Position numbers and translations under genes: made by a program
Notes under the pieces: generated by a model
Databases searched by the model: none
What the model was told of the DNA's origin: nothing
Seen by the model: only the letters and a program-made list of their open reading frames with translations
Part shown: piece after piece, positions 10,201 to 20,639 of the stretch
How the letters are laid out: each line of letters opens with the position of its first letter
Numbering within the stretch: the first letter of the stretch is position 1
Assembly: GCA_905221605.1 (NCBI GenBank)
Contig: CAJNDS010000261.1
Coordinates: 64,001-128,000, forward strand
Direction of reading: 5' to 3'
Source: Symbiodinium natans
Lineage: Eukaryota; Sar; Dinophyceae; Suessiales; Symbiodiniaceae
DNA length: 64,000 nt

Positions 10201-13200
10201 TTGCCGTTCTGGTTTCTCATTCGGGCGTTCTGGTTTTCAAATTCGCATCGACCTCCTCCCCCCGCTAGACCCCGGCTGAAAAACGATAAACACGGCATTT
10301 ACACCACGCAACGGGGGAAGGGGGGATCTAGGAGACGACCATCAAGCCATCTGCGCCGATGATGTTCACTTTGGGTTCGAAGAATGGTGCACCCAGAAAT
10401 TCGAAACAGCCAATAACCAACAGTATTTACCCCGTTTTCCGCACTTCCGCGCCCGGCTGCTCAAGGCCTCCTTGCGGCGCCCGCATATCACACTCAACGC
10501 GCGACGGTCCAGAGATCCATGCGTCGGTGGCACGGGCTGCCACCTTGTGGGTGGCTGAAGCTAGGGGCTCGTTCCACGGCGTGCGACGAACCCTCGGGCA
10601 GCTGCAACTATCTAAGGCGGGGGTAAAGCTGAAGGGTGGGCTTGGGGCCAGGACGGGCGGGGGTTAGCGGGACAGGGACTGGCAGGGGCGATGATGGCTT
10701 GGGAGTCGAAACTCGAAAAGGAAGTGCTTCACCCGGTCCTGGCTGGGGGCGGATTACATTCGCGATGGGATCCAAGACTTGGAGCTATAGTAAGCCGGTC
10801 TGGACCCTATGAATGCTCTGCTTCAAGGCCATCAAGTACTGGTCTTCGCAGGAAGAGGAGTCAGAAACTCTGGCTCAGGCCGATTGTGCGGTGCTACAAC
10901 CTGCCTGCCACTTTTGATTGGCACTTGCCCGCCATCAATGCCCACAATTCATGTGCAGGTTTAGTTCTGATCGCTGCAAGAAACATACGGTACCCGTGGA
11001 GCAGGAACATGTTTCAGAAATGTTGCGGACAGCGGATAGCTCGGTGACGTGAGGTCTCCGCAGTCGAAGCATGCCCATGGGCATCTTAATGTGCATGCCG
11101 CTAAGTTGAGGAAGAATTTGCGTCTTGTGGAGACATCCCTTTGAAAGCTCCATGCATGACCCGGAGTGCATTTGTTGGTGCACGTCATGCTGGGATCGCC
11201 TTTCAAAAGCACGGTGAAGAAACCGTCCAGCTGTGAACACAATGCTTGGCCGAAATTGTCGAGCCCCACCCTAACTGTCAAGCACGGGCTTGGTGGATCG
11301 CTTACTCGCCTTGCCCGTCCTTCTGGTTCATTCTGTGCAGATGCCTCCGCGAGGTGGTTCGAATAGCCGCAAGGCTGGCGATGCAGCTGAAGGACAGAGC
11401 CTTTGCAGCTGAGGCGTGGAGCAGATTGCCATGCTTGAGAGTTGCTTGAGTTTCCGGAGCTTCTGTGGTGTGGAGCGCGCTTGGTGCAGCTTTGGCAGCC
11501 ATTTGTCCTTGCGATATGCCGCGGACAACACGAGATTGTGTGCCATGAGCCGCAAAAGTGCTGCAACGAATAGAGGGACTGCCATGGGGCATGTCATGGT
11601 ATGTTTGCGCAGCCACCAGACTTAATGTCCAACAGACAGAACGCTGATAGTTTTTCTTTTCGTATTCTCATCTAGACATGACTCACATCTCTGGTGCATG
11701 CGGGTAGCTGAGCTGCCGGTTGAGGCCTCAGGTTCACTGAGCAATCAGTCCCATGATGTCTCCGTGTGTATTGACTTCGCAAGAGAGTGAGGTTGTATGA
11801 CGCCGGGTGAGACTGCAGCGACGACCTTGGCAGATCTGGTTGCAGCCGCTCTTGCTCCATCCTGCGCATCAGAAGACGATGAGATTTTTGGCGCAGTGGC
11901 TCCTGATGCCGAACCGGCGCGGGTGTGTCCTGAACGTCGGGTGCATGAAGGCAACGATGCGATGCTCGCTTGCAGACATTTTTCATCCGAACCGACGTCA
12001 AATTACACCGACTTGTAGCTATTTGACTCGTTTGACCGTCACTTGACTTAGGACGCGCGAGGTGAGGGACAGCCGGGACAGCTCTCCAGCATGGCCTGCT
12101 CAACGCTGCGCGCCTCGGTCAAAGCCAAAGCCTTCAAAGCCTGCCAGCGCGAGACCGGCGAGACCGATCCGCCCTCCTCCAGAGCTGACCCTTGCGGAGG
12201 CGCATTCGGTCGGTCTGGTGAGTTCCAAAACGGCCCGAGTGCCCAACGCCTCCATACTGCAGTCATCAGAGGTAAGGCGCAGAAGGCTCTGTCGCAGAGG
12301 ACCCTCTGTTCCTCATCGCCGTGACAGAGAGGAAGCTGCGGAGCATTTGCAGCACGAAGTCGGGCCACTTCGAGAACGAGAGCGAGAAGAGGGCACAGCA
12401 CTGGGAGCGGGTCCCAGAGAGGCCTTCCAGGCCTCGGCCAAGCCGACGACCCCCCCGCCACGCCTCAAGCACAAGAAGCTGGACGTGGAGAGCGTCGCAT
12501 TCTCGGAATCTTTAGAAGCATGAATGTGCTAATGTAATGTCAGCTTACGTCAGCCTCTTAGAGCTTCGCAGACTGAGGACTACACCAAGACAACGGAGTC
12601 ATGGATAGCGAGGATCGGCGGGAGCCGGGGAGCCGGTGTGAGCGGATGTGAGTGGGTGCAACATGGTACAACTATGTGCAAGCATTTGCAAGTGGTTCTG
12701 GCGCTTCAGGGTACCTTCGGACGATACCTTGCATCGGCGGCGACGACATCGGAATCGAATAGCTGCCTATCAAGAACTTAAGATCAAACACCCGTCACTG
12801 TTGATTGCGAGATGCCTCTGCCAAGAGCTTGACTGCACGAGCCCAGTGTGGCAAGATGCGGAAAGGTTGTGGCGAATCGCATCACTTCTCGGGAGTGATG
12901 AGCCTAGAGGGTCCAGACCGGCCTGCTGCGGGAATGCATCCGACACTGCCATCAGCTTTGTAAGGACCATCCGGGCAGCCTTTAAAGGCAAGAGCCTACT
13001 CGAAGAGAGGCTCATCGCAAGTAGCTGTCGCTGTGAATCGGTCACGTGCTTGTGTTTCTTTGCTGTATTGATTCAGGTGGATCGGCAATCTGGATGATTC
13101 TGAAGCGGACACAGTCCAAAGCTTAGTTCCTGATGCGCACTGGAACACGGGCCTGCAAGAACATGGTAAAGCCAAGGAGCTCAGTGTTGCTTCAGTTCGG

Positions 13201-16200
13201 CCCTCAATTGCCAGGGTAGCCCCAGCAGTCGTGCCCTAGCTGTGCCCAAGATCATCGCCTGGCTTCGCCGCACAGATATCTACGCTGACACAGTGGCTTG
13301 GCTGTTTTTGGAAACCCACTCAGAACAGATTATCAGGGTGAAAGCGGCGGGTCTTGGTACGATTCAAAGTGGCCTGGTGCATTGGCATGGCAGGCCCTGA
13401 CGCATGGGGAGGCCATGAGCTCGACCGCATGGCGACTTGCGTGGCCTGCGAATGAACGATCTGTTTTCGCAGCAGGTGCTCAACTTTGTGCAGAAAATCC
13501 TATCAGGTCATGAGGCACCCTTCTGTGGAGTCAAAGCAGCTAAGCAGCAGCCATGACCCACTCACTCTGCAAGGTGAATGCGATCTGCAACGTCGCTGGC
13601 CGACGCAGCAGAACAGTCAGTGCGATTCAGTTTCAGGCGCCTCCTGTGTAGGCCGGCATGCTGTAGCAAATTCCACGGAAGTTCAGGCCATCATCCATTG
13701 GATAGCCCGACACAAGGTGGGGCGCCTTTCGTGCATCCACGGGCTTTTGTGACCCTTCATGTGAGTCAATTGCCATGTGCTAAGGGCATCAGCTATTCAG
13801 AGTGCATCACGAAGCTCGTTCATCATCCAAACGAGAGGATGTAAATCGATGTAATCGGGCTTCTGTATGTCCTTTTGCATGGAATCAAAGTGACCAGAGA
13901 AGGACGAGGCTGGAGTTCTACTTCGAAGAGTTCGCCCATGCGACTTCGGCAGGTCGGCTCGATGCCTGAGCAGATAGTTCTCCATTACTCCATTCGGCTT
14001 CCTAACGCTCGCTTTGCTCGCTTTCTGTGTCGACTCTTGTCAAGGCTTCATGACGGTCTACGAGTTCACTCGATTTTGTAGGGCCTTCGGGCTTTTCAAG
14101 ATCCGGCCGGGCAGGCCACAGGGGTGAGCGCATTGCCGAGACACCATGATTTCAATACAAGAGCGCTGCAAGGTTCGTGGAAGGTGACGTGCAGTTTTTC
14201 TTTGACAAAGGCCCTGATGCCTCGTGCGCCCGGGCCCGCCTGCTCCCGTCTGCTCCGCCGCATGTCCGGGAGGCGGCGAAGGCAAAGCTGTTGATCTGGA
14301 AGGTTTTCGGCGAGTTCTGGCGCAGGCTCGTTGGTATTCGTTAGCATCCCGTCTTGCACCGTCTTGCTATGGCCTTGCCGCCTTGCCTCGTGGAGACTTG
14401 CAGGTTGCTGACAGGGTGGATTTGCCGGTGCAGGCATCTGCCATCAGCACCCTCCGGTCATGAGCAGCTGTTGGTCTTGCTTCAGGACTTACTGCACTTT
14501 CTCGGCGAGAAGGATGCCGAGCGCGTGTTCCACGAAGGAGAGAAGAGCCATAGCCATTGTGCTGTTCTATGCTGTTCTCACCCATCCCTCTTTGCTTGGG
14601 TGAGTTCTTGTTGATGCCTGTTCCCTTGTTCTTGCAATCGTTCAGGGCCGGGTGTGAGTCTTGCTGGCAGATTAGCAGTCCAGAATTGAAGGAGTCTCTC
14701 GTTGTGTTGAGCGCAAGGGATATTCTTCGGAAACTTGCTGCAGCGAAGTGTGTGAGTGGTATCTAGTTGGGGACCCATGAACAGCTTGTACCTGCATCGC
14801 ACACGTGTTTGGAAAATCCCGACAGCAAGCATGACAAGATGTTTTCTACAAACGCAGTGCTGCTGGAGCAGTATCGAACAGCATGAAACAGCTGTGCTCA
14901 GAAAATCCTGGAAGCGCTCAGAATGTTTTCAAGCTGCCCAGCACTCTGTGGATGAAAGAGGATGCAACACAAGAATGTGTATGTACAACGTTTTCTGTTT
15001 CTTTGGCTAGTGCTCTGTCTGCTGCACCAGAATTGCAGGGGGCAGAGGCCATCGCTGGGAATCCTGGGCAGTCCCGAAAGGGAGCTTAAAGCCAAAGTCA
15101 CCCCACTCCAACTCAGAACCAAACCCAGGGGTTCGGCTTGAGCAGTGCATCTCATCCTGCTGTGGCAACATATGGCCGGTTCCGATGCTTTTGTGAGCAT
15201 CCAAACGATGTCCAAGTGCTGTTCACATATGACCCTCCTCTCACTTCATCTTTCGGAAACGTTACCGGGATTGCACGGTACGCTTAGGGCCTTCAACTTT
15301 GCGGCAAGATAACTTGCGGACCTTTGGGTTAGCAGCAAACAACCCTTCTTTACACTGGTGACGTTTCTTCTACAAGTTTCGATAGATTTTGCTGATCTGG
15401 CAGGAATGGACAGTGCTGGACTTCGTCGCAAAGCCGTGGTTGCGAAGTGATGCGAAGGGCAGTTTGACTGACTCCATTGCAGCTCCAAAGTGAGCTGCTG
15501 CTGTGCATTGCTGGCCTTTGACAGCAACCTGCACAGCAGCCAAGGATTTTGTGAATTAGGAACCCTGCGGGATCACAACAAGCGATCCGACGTCCGCAGA
15601 GTTCACTGCCAGCCATACGAACATGTACAAACCACCTGCCGTGCACGCCGACGTATGCTGAAAGCTGGAGCTGCTGCATCTGTGAATCATGGGGCAATTG
15701 AGGCATGTGGGACCGTGAGCTGGCGCATTGAAGGTGTACCAGAGCTATCTGGAGAACATTGACGGATCCGACTACGAAGCGCTTTGTGGCCTCGTGCAGG
15801 CAAGCGCCACCTGGAAAATGCTGGTTTTGAATAGAAATGCTTTGCGCAGCTTTGTGGTAGTGGGAGGCTTTGGCAGTGACGGATCCTGAGAGGGCCACCG
15901 AGTGCGCCGGGTATGTTCCTGCGCATGCACCGCTTCTGCTGGGCTTGCTGCTTGCTTATCCTTTTGCCGCGTACTTTTAAGTGATGCACCGATGTTGTTT
16001 TGAATGATTGCCACCGCAGAATTAAAGATTGCAGAGCATAGCTGGAAGGTACGCCGAACGATTGCAGGTGCCATCTTTCGATCACCTCGATGCGGAGGAC
16101 CCATGAAGCCATCAGTGCAGGCTGTTGAAGATGATTACATACCTTGTAGTCGGTGTTGTCTGAAGGAGCTGGAAGCGCAACCCATACCAAAGGTTGGTGC

Positions 16201-17014
16201 AATGCTGCAACCTGATATTGTTTTCTTCAAGCTTTTTCAGCCGCAGTGCTTCTAGTCTTTGTGCAGACATGTATTCTCAGGTTCTCGCAGCGTCGGCGAG
16301 ACAGGGAAGAGGAGGTGGAATGTCACTCCGATGGGCTTGCATTTTGTTCAAGAAAGCTCCGGTGTGCAGGCAGATGGGAAGCCTGTGAGAGTGAAGAAGA
16401 AGCGGAAGCCGGAAGCCTTCAAGCGGATGAACGACGAATCTTTACGCATGTTTCCCCTTGTGGGTACAGAATATCAATGTATTGTTTGGGAGCACCAGGC
16501 GAAAGATCCGCTACCCGAAAGGCTTCGACCCGGAGAACCCTGGACCTCCTCCAGATCCTGAAAGGCAGCTCTCGTAAACTTCGTAAACTTTGGAAAGTCA
16601 TTGGGACGAACCACCGCATTTGAACAGATGGCTTCCAAAGCGGGAGCGGTCAGAATTCAAGCGGCGCCGCCTCGATTGCTGAGAGTGTCTCCCTGTGCCG
16701 GCTCAACAATGAACAATGCGATGACGTGATGACAGGAAGAAGATGCGCAAGAGAGATAAGCACTTGCTTCGGGGCCCGCAGGGGCAGAAGCCTCGAACAT
16801 GAGCAGGGAGAGTGTTTCTTCAGCCCAGGGCCAGTCTGCCATCTCTGCTATGGGTCTGGCGCCGATGCCGTAGCAGCCAAGGGCAATCACGACGGAGGAC
16901 TTCCGCAAGCAGGGTCCATCAACAGCCCAAGTGGAGGCCAATTGTGCGAGTTGGCTTGAAATCTCCACTGTGCATCTTCACATGCTTTCACTGCAATGCG
17001 AACTGGAAGTGTAG
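6292..17014 (+). CDS. SRP72: Signal recognition particle 72-kDa subunit (SRP72), multi-exon
   Basis: SRP72 is the largest protein of the signal recognition particle. Its N-terminal TPR region binds SRP68 and its basic C-terminus binds the 7SL RNA near the 5e/5f loops, so the product acts in the cytosol in ER targeting. At least 15 segments appear in the same order as in animal SRP72. They run from YRLNRFQEALDVL through YELCFNAACALIDEGRLTEA and EIACNKVLLLLQAPKC to the signature RKIRYPKGFDPENPGPPPDP and RWLPKRERSEFKRRR. The N-terminal ~60 residues and a part between 11.4 and 16.5 kb were not located. Joining exons needs frame changes and GC-AG introns such as 16,565-16,627. Neighbours on the same strand are unrelated. 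I see no stop in the recognised pieces when spliced, so the gene may be intact. The family call is strong; exon edges are approximate. Confidence 0.85.
7628..8285 (+). CDS. SRP72: SRP72 exons, central TPR part
   Basis: 7,628-7,670 (MQRRGQEEEAKE) matches the YILQLQGRTEEAL block. 7,866-7,912 (VTVLAVACNNVVALRS) matches GLLAVIANNIITIN. 7,978-8,040 (GKSLFDSLKRINVASKD) matches the FDSKKKVKL block. 8,095-8,185 (HKQTRRQTVEIACNKVLLLL) matches SKKQLQAIEFNKALLAM. 8,225-8,285 (VAKKELEKLRFELG) probably continues the chain but is less distinctive. Order and spacing are colinear with the family. Confidence 0.8.
9140..9660 (+). CDS. SRP72: SRP72 exons, later TPR part
   Basis: 9,296-9,345 (VQLYTHQQKHDLAVEA) matches the human AAQLCREKQHTKAIELL block. 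9,430-9,465 (KYHPQLSEMPC) fits the following SDQHPENAAEI. 9,555-9,655 (ARQKNPDKAVACLREARHL, then RSVTEL) fits the ISQGNISKACLILRSIEEL block. A stretch at 9,160-9,250 (GYIASHADDQEARWQ) is probably coding too. The family assignment rests on colinearity, since each piece alone is a generic TPR helix pair. Confidence 0.65.
9700..11330. other. Probable SRP72 intron, no exon seen
   Basis: About 1.6 kb without a recognised exon. It includes a GC-rich, low-complexity part (10,080-10,330) with several FPxxFPIL-type pyrimidine repeats, and otherwise ordinary sequence. Confidence 0.4.
11336..11430 (+). CDS. SRP72: Candidate SRP72 exon
   Basis: In one frame it reads LREVVRIAARLAMQLKDRAF followed by AAEAWSRL. 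This fits the SRP72 block that in human reads LIREAANFKLKYGRKKEA, by helix pattern and the initial L-x-R-E. It sits in the right order, between the TPR exons at 9.6 kb and the C-terminal exons at 16.5 kb. Confidence 0.5.
11450..16490. other. Long stretch without assigned exons
   Basis: If SRP72 is one gene, this 5 kb lies inside it. Short exon-like pieces occur on the + strand near 13,250-13,290 (PKIIAWLRRTDIYADTVAWL), 14,463-14,540 (LLQDLLHFLGEKDAERVF), 15,745-15,790 (QSYLENIDGSDYEALCG) and 16,090-16,255. I cannot assign any to a family with confidence. The third could be SRP72, or it could be nothing. Confidence 0.35.
16499..17014 (+). CDS. SRP72: SRP72 C-terminal RNA-binding exons
   Basis: Exon 16,499-16,564 reads RKIRYPKGFDPENPGPPPDP-E. 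A 63-nt GC-AG intron (16,565-16,627) follows, then RWLPKRERSEFKRRR from 16,628. The joined PDPERWLPKRERS is the hallmark of the SRP72 RNA-binding domain. A further exon at 16,739-16,795 reads KMRKRDKHLLRGPQGQKP, and 16,895-17,014 reads EDFRKQGPSTAQVEA and continues to a TAG stop at 17,012-17,014. The lysine/arginine richness fits binding to SRP RNA. The last exon is less certain than the first three. Confidence 0.9.
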
Positions 17015-18710
17015 CGAGGCACATGCGTGCGAGCCAGGTCTCCAAAGATGCAAGTGGACCCTCAAGACGCAGTAACAGAAAAGCCAAAGGCAGCTGAGCT
17101 GGCATTAGATGTGCATTAGATGTGCTTAGATGGCATGTACGTTGGCTGTGTCCGAGCAAGCGCCCAGGCAAGTGAGCGACCTGAAGGCTTCCTTTGCCAG
17201 TCCAGACTGCATTCATCATGCCATTATGCTTCTGAGCATGAGAGACTATAGCCATCCCAGTCATCCCAGCCGAAGCTTATGATGCTGTGGTGCTTCGCTG
17301 GTGCTTCGCTGGTGCTTCGCTGGTGCTTCGCTGCAGCCGGTGCAGGCCAATCGGCACTCGAGCATGAGGTCCTTTCCTGGAGGTCTCGCCGTGTCTGCCG
17401 AGGAAAGAGGCATGATTGACACCTCTGACTCGAGCTCTGCAGCGTTGGGTGGCTACAATTTTCTGTGAGCTTGATAGAGCACGTTGAGACTGTCAGTTGG
17501 CTCTACATGGAAAGTCAAACAAGGAGGTGCTGTGTGGTTGGCAGGGAACAAATCAGTAACATCTTCGCTCAGCAAAGCAGCAAAGCATGTCTGATGCACA
17601 GACTTCCTCTACTTCACTTCTACTTCGTTCATAAGATGTTTGCTTCGCATTCCACCTGGCGCAAGTGATGGGGGTGGCCGGTGCGCTCGAGCGTGCTGCT
17701 CAGCCTAGGGGGTTATTCTTGCTGAGTGTTGCTGAATCACATGCTCGGCGGGACTGTTATGCCATTGGTACGCCAGGTGTTGCATGTCACAAGATGGGTA
17801 ACGGCATCTTCGGAGGAGCTACAAGTCTACAAGGCCGAGTGCTGCCATGCAACGCTGGCTTATTTTGATACAGGACGCAATGACGATGAGGAGGAGGAAG
17901 CTGCGGAACAGAAGGTTGCATCCAACTTGAAGTGTGCTGATGGCGGCCTCTCCCTTCCAGACACCTTCTCTAGATGTCTGAAGGCTTTGGGAAAATGGAG
18001 ACCTGAACTTATCGGGTGAGGATCCCAGCTGTTTGACATGAGCCAGTCATCGAGCCCCAAAAAAGCATTAAAGAAGATGAGGCTGCTCGGATAATCATCC
18101 TAGGCACGGAGCCGTGACTGTCAAGAAAAAGTCGCAAGCCACGCCCAAGCCCCAGGGCCGCTCGCACTTTCGACGTCGACGTGCACACAGAAAGAGAGTG
18201 AAAGTGTTTTCTGTGACTGAAAGTGCCGAAGCGCTCTCCAGGGGAGAGGACCGTGACTTGGCCGTGAGCATCGATAGCGACGACCAGGGGAGCGGGACCT
18301 GGCTTGCGAACTGCGCTTCTGCAGACTTCCACTACCGTTTGTCAGTGTGGTCATTTCACGTTTTGAGGTCGGACTCTTCTGTCAGCCAGATGGAGGAGGC
18401 GCCAGACATTCTGTCCCGGCGATTTCTCATGGTAGCTCCACTAGTCTGTTGGGGGCCATGGATTACTGTAGACTGGACGTGGGTTTGCAAGCTACTCGAG
18501 AGCTAACGGGGTTCCTCTCATGGAGAGGAGAAGGAAGTGGTTCGTGCCGAAGTGGAAGCAGAGGATGAAATACACGAGGACCTCGCCTTCCTTGCCTTGA
18601 GATGTTGGGATATTGAGATAGTGTCAACCTTTTGAGGACAAAGCCTCCCAGCACGAAGGGTCCCACAGAGAGGTCCAGCAGACCATGGTGCCACGCTCCT
18701 GAGCCTGATT
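17015..18710. other. Intergenic or unassigned
   Basis: There is no recognised family. Two exon-like + strand pieces occur: 17,875-18,000 (acidic run NDDEEEEAAEQKVASNLK) and 18,110-18,330 (basic, then KVFSVTESAEALSRGEDRDL). They may belong to the acidic-protein gene that follows. An 11-bp unit (GTGCTTCGCTG) is tandemly repeated four times at 17,290-17,333. Confidence 0.4.
17290..17333 (+). repeat. 11-bp tandem repeat, 4 copies
   Basis: GTGCTTCGCTG is repeated four times without mismatch. Confidence 0.95.
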
Positions 18711-18724
18711 CGATTCCACAGCAC

Positions 18725-18892
18725 GTTCTGGCAGGCAGCCGGATCGGATAGTGAGGATGGCTTTGATCCCGAAGAAGAGGCGACGAGTGCGAAGAGCTCT
18801 TTGAAGTTCCGTATGATGGGGGCTTAATGCCATTTGTATGGCATGCAGGCAGCTACCAAGAGAGATGAGGCTCGCAGGAGAAAGAAGATCAT
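18725..18892 (+). CDS. Acidic N-terminal exons, candidate eIF3 subunit c
   Basis: 18,725-18,815 opens after an AG acceptor and reads TFWQAAGSDSEDGFDPEEEA, then SAKSSLKFR. A preceding ATGAG exon would give MS-TFW, like the MSRF(F/W) start and serine/acidic run of eIF3c, the core eIF3 subunit that contacts the 40S ribosome. No such first exon was located. A second piece at 18,847-18,892 reads KRDEARRRKKIIVAQP. Acidic low-complexity starts are common, so this rests on the first few residues and on the piece at 24.1-24.5 kb. A ribosome-biogenesis or chromatin protein would look similar. Confidence 0.3.
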
Positions 18893-19217
18893 TGTGGCAC
18901 AGCCGACATGTCTGTTTCAAGAAGGGTGCTCCCAGACGCTTCAGGGTTAGGATATCTGATGCTTCACCAAGTTGTGATTGTCTTGGCAGCGCATGGAATT
19001 CGAGCCACTCCTCTCTCTTCACGAGCCTCTTGGTGCCACGGTGGAGGATTCGACTGTGAGAAGCTACTATCAACTGCCCCTGCTTCTGTGGCAGCGCGCG
19101 TTCCAAAACCCTGCCCTGCCCTGGCTTGAGGAGCCGGCTGAGATCTTCTCGGTTGGAAAAGGAGGAAAGCGGAACAAGCGTCTTGAGGAGGCAGGTGCAT
19201 GGATGTGCAGGTGTTAG

Positions 19218-20237
19218 CTAACTTTAAGAGTAATGAAAGCATAGGTTTCTGTTCTGATGCCGTGTGAAGGGGCGGCATGGGAACGCTACGCGGGTGGGTG
19301 CGGGTACGGTGCCGGTACGGTACGGGGTATACGGTACCCCGTACCCGTACCCACGTACCCGTACCGTACCCCGTACCCGTACCTATAGTGGCTTCTGGGT
19401 TGCTAATAGCGGCTCATGGGCCGCTGCTAGGGGCACGAGTGCGGAGTACAAAGGGTGCGGGTGCGGGGTGCGGTGGGTACGGGTACGGGGTACGGCGGGT
19501 ACGGCAGGTGGTACGGGGTACGGAGTATGGGGTACGGGGTATACGGGGTACGGGTATACAGGGTACGGGGTACGGGGTACGGGGTAATGTAGGACTCGCT
19601 TTAGTGCGCAGGGCCCCCGCCCCCCCCCCCCCCATTTTGGGGTTTTCGGGGATCCTGAATACTGTGGGCTGGGGCTGGGACGGGGCTGGGGGTAGGGCGG
19701 CTAGGGGTCGAGGGTTGAGGGGAAGCCTTGAAGCTTGAGGGTCTAAGCTTTCCAGGCTTTGTAGCTCCACGGTCGCCGGGGCTCCCCATAAATGTGGACC
19801 ACCGAAACAACTTGCTAAAGCGAATCAGGGCAGCTCGTGGGCTACTCCCTTGGAAAATTGTTTTGGGGGCCTGTTTCGTAATGAAATTTTAACAGGAATT
19901 TAAATAAGGCTGGACACCCAAAAACTCCGGAGGTTCTTATTCAAAACATTTTTTGGTTTTTGGCTCCCCGGCCCCCCGCCCTTCAACCCCGGCCGGGCAA
20001 ACATCGCATAATTGAGGACCACCCTAAACAATGGGGGGTCCCCTATGGGATTTTCGGAACATCGCATAATAGTGCCCCCTCGCACTAAAGCGAGTGCAAC
20101 ATTACGGGGTACCGGAAACGGCATCAACCGTACCCTGTACACTGCATTACGTGCCTTGTAGTACATGCCCCCTCCTTTGCCCCGTACCCCGGTCCATGGC
20201 CCCAACGTCTGCGACAAACCATTACTCTTAAAGTTAG
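19218..20237. mobile_element. 1-kb foldback element with 18-bp terminal inverted repeats
   Basis: CTAACTTTAAGAGTAATG at 19,218-19,235 is the exact reverse complement of 20,220-20,237. Inside, a second imperfect inverted pair lies at about 19,577-19,604 and 20,076-20,106 (shared core CTCGCTTTAGTGCG). The left arm is full of TACGGGG words and their complements (19,290-19,590) and the right arm has matching TACCCCG words, so the whole unit can fold on itself. ACATCGCATAAT occurs twice at about 20,002 and 20,059. There is a 15-nt C run at 19,620-19,634. I see no transposase and no clear target-site duplication. It is best described as a non-autonomous foldback or MITE-like element. Confidence 0.7.
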
Positions 20238-20409
20238 AAAAGATAGGTCTACATGGCTGCTGTACAGGAGGGGTGTACGGCTTGACCCTGCACTAGTCCC
20301 GGAGGCAGCCCTGGAAGATGCGAATGTCACCTACCGGGCCAAGTCCAAGGCGCGATTTTCAAGACATAGTTGGCGTATTCTGGTGAGCACTTCGGAAGGC
20401 TCGGCCGAA

Positions 20410-20552
20410 GGTACACATGTGTGCATGTGCGTATATATAAATATATATATGGATTTATGTGATTAATGTGTGTATATATATAAATAATCAAAATAAGAAT
20501 AAGAATAAGAATAAGAATAAGAATAAGAATAAGAATAAGAATGAGAATAAGA
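20410..20552 (+). repeat. TA-rich and (AATAAG)n microsatellite
   Basis: ATATATAA words at 20,433-20,485 are followed by about ten near-perfect AATAAG units at 20,490-20,552. Confidence 0.9.
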
Positions 20553-20639
20553 AAAAATCAGCATAGGAATAGGGAGAAGAATATTAAGAATAAACATAAT
20601 ATATCGCATAATATAACGCAGAAGCGGCAGGACTCTCGA

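Noticed and set aside
16080-16255. Sirtuin-like phrase (IPCSRC ... GAMLQPDIVFF)
   Set aside because: It resembles the zinc-site and PDIVFFGE strand of Sir2, but the next residues diverge, no NAD-binding GAGxS or NID/HG motif was found nearby, and the place is inside the SRP72 gene just before its C-terminal exons. Probably coincidence or a tiny relic.
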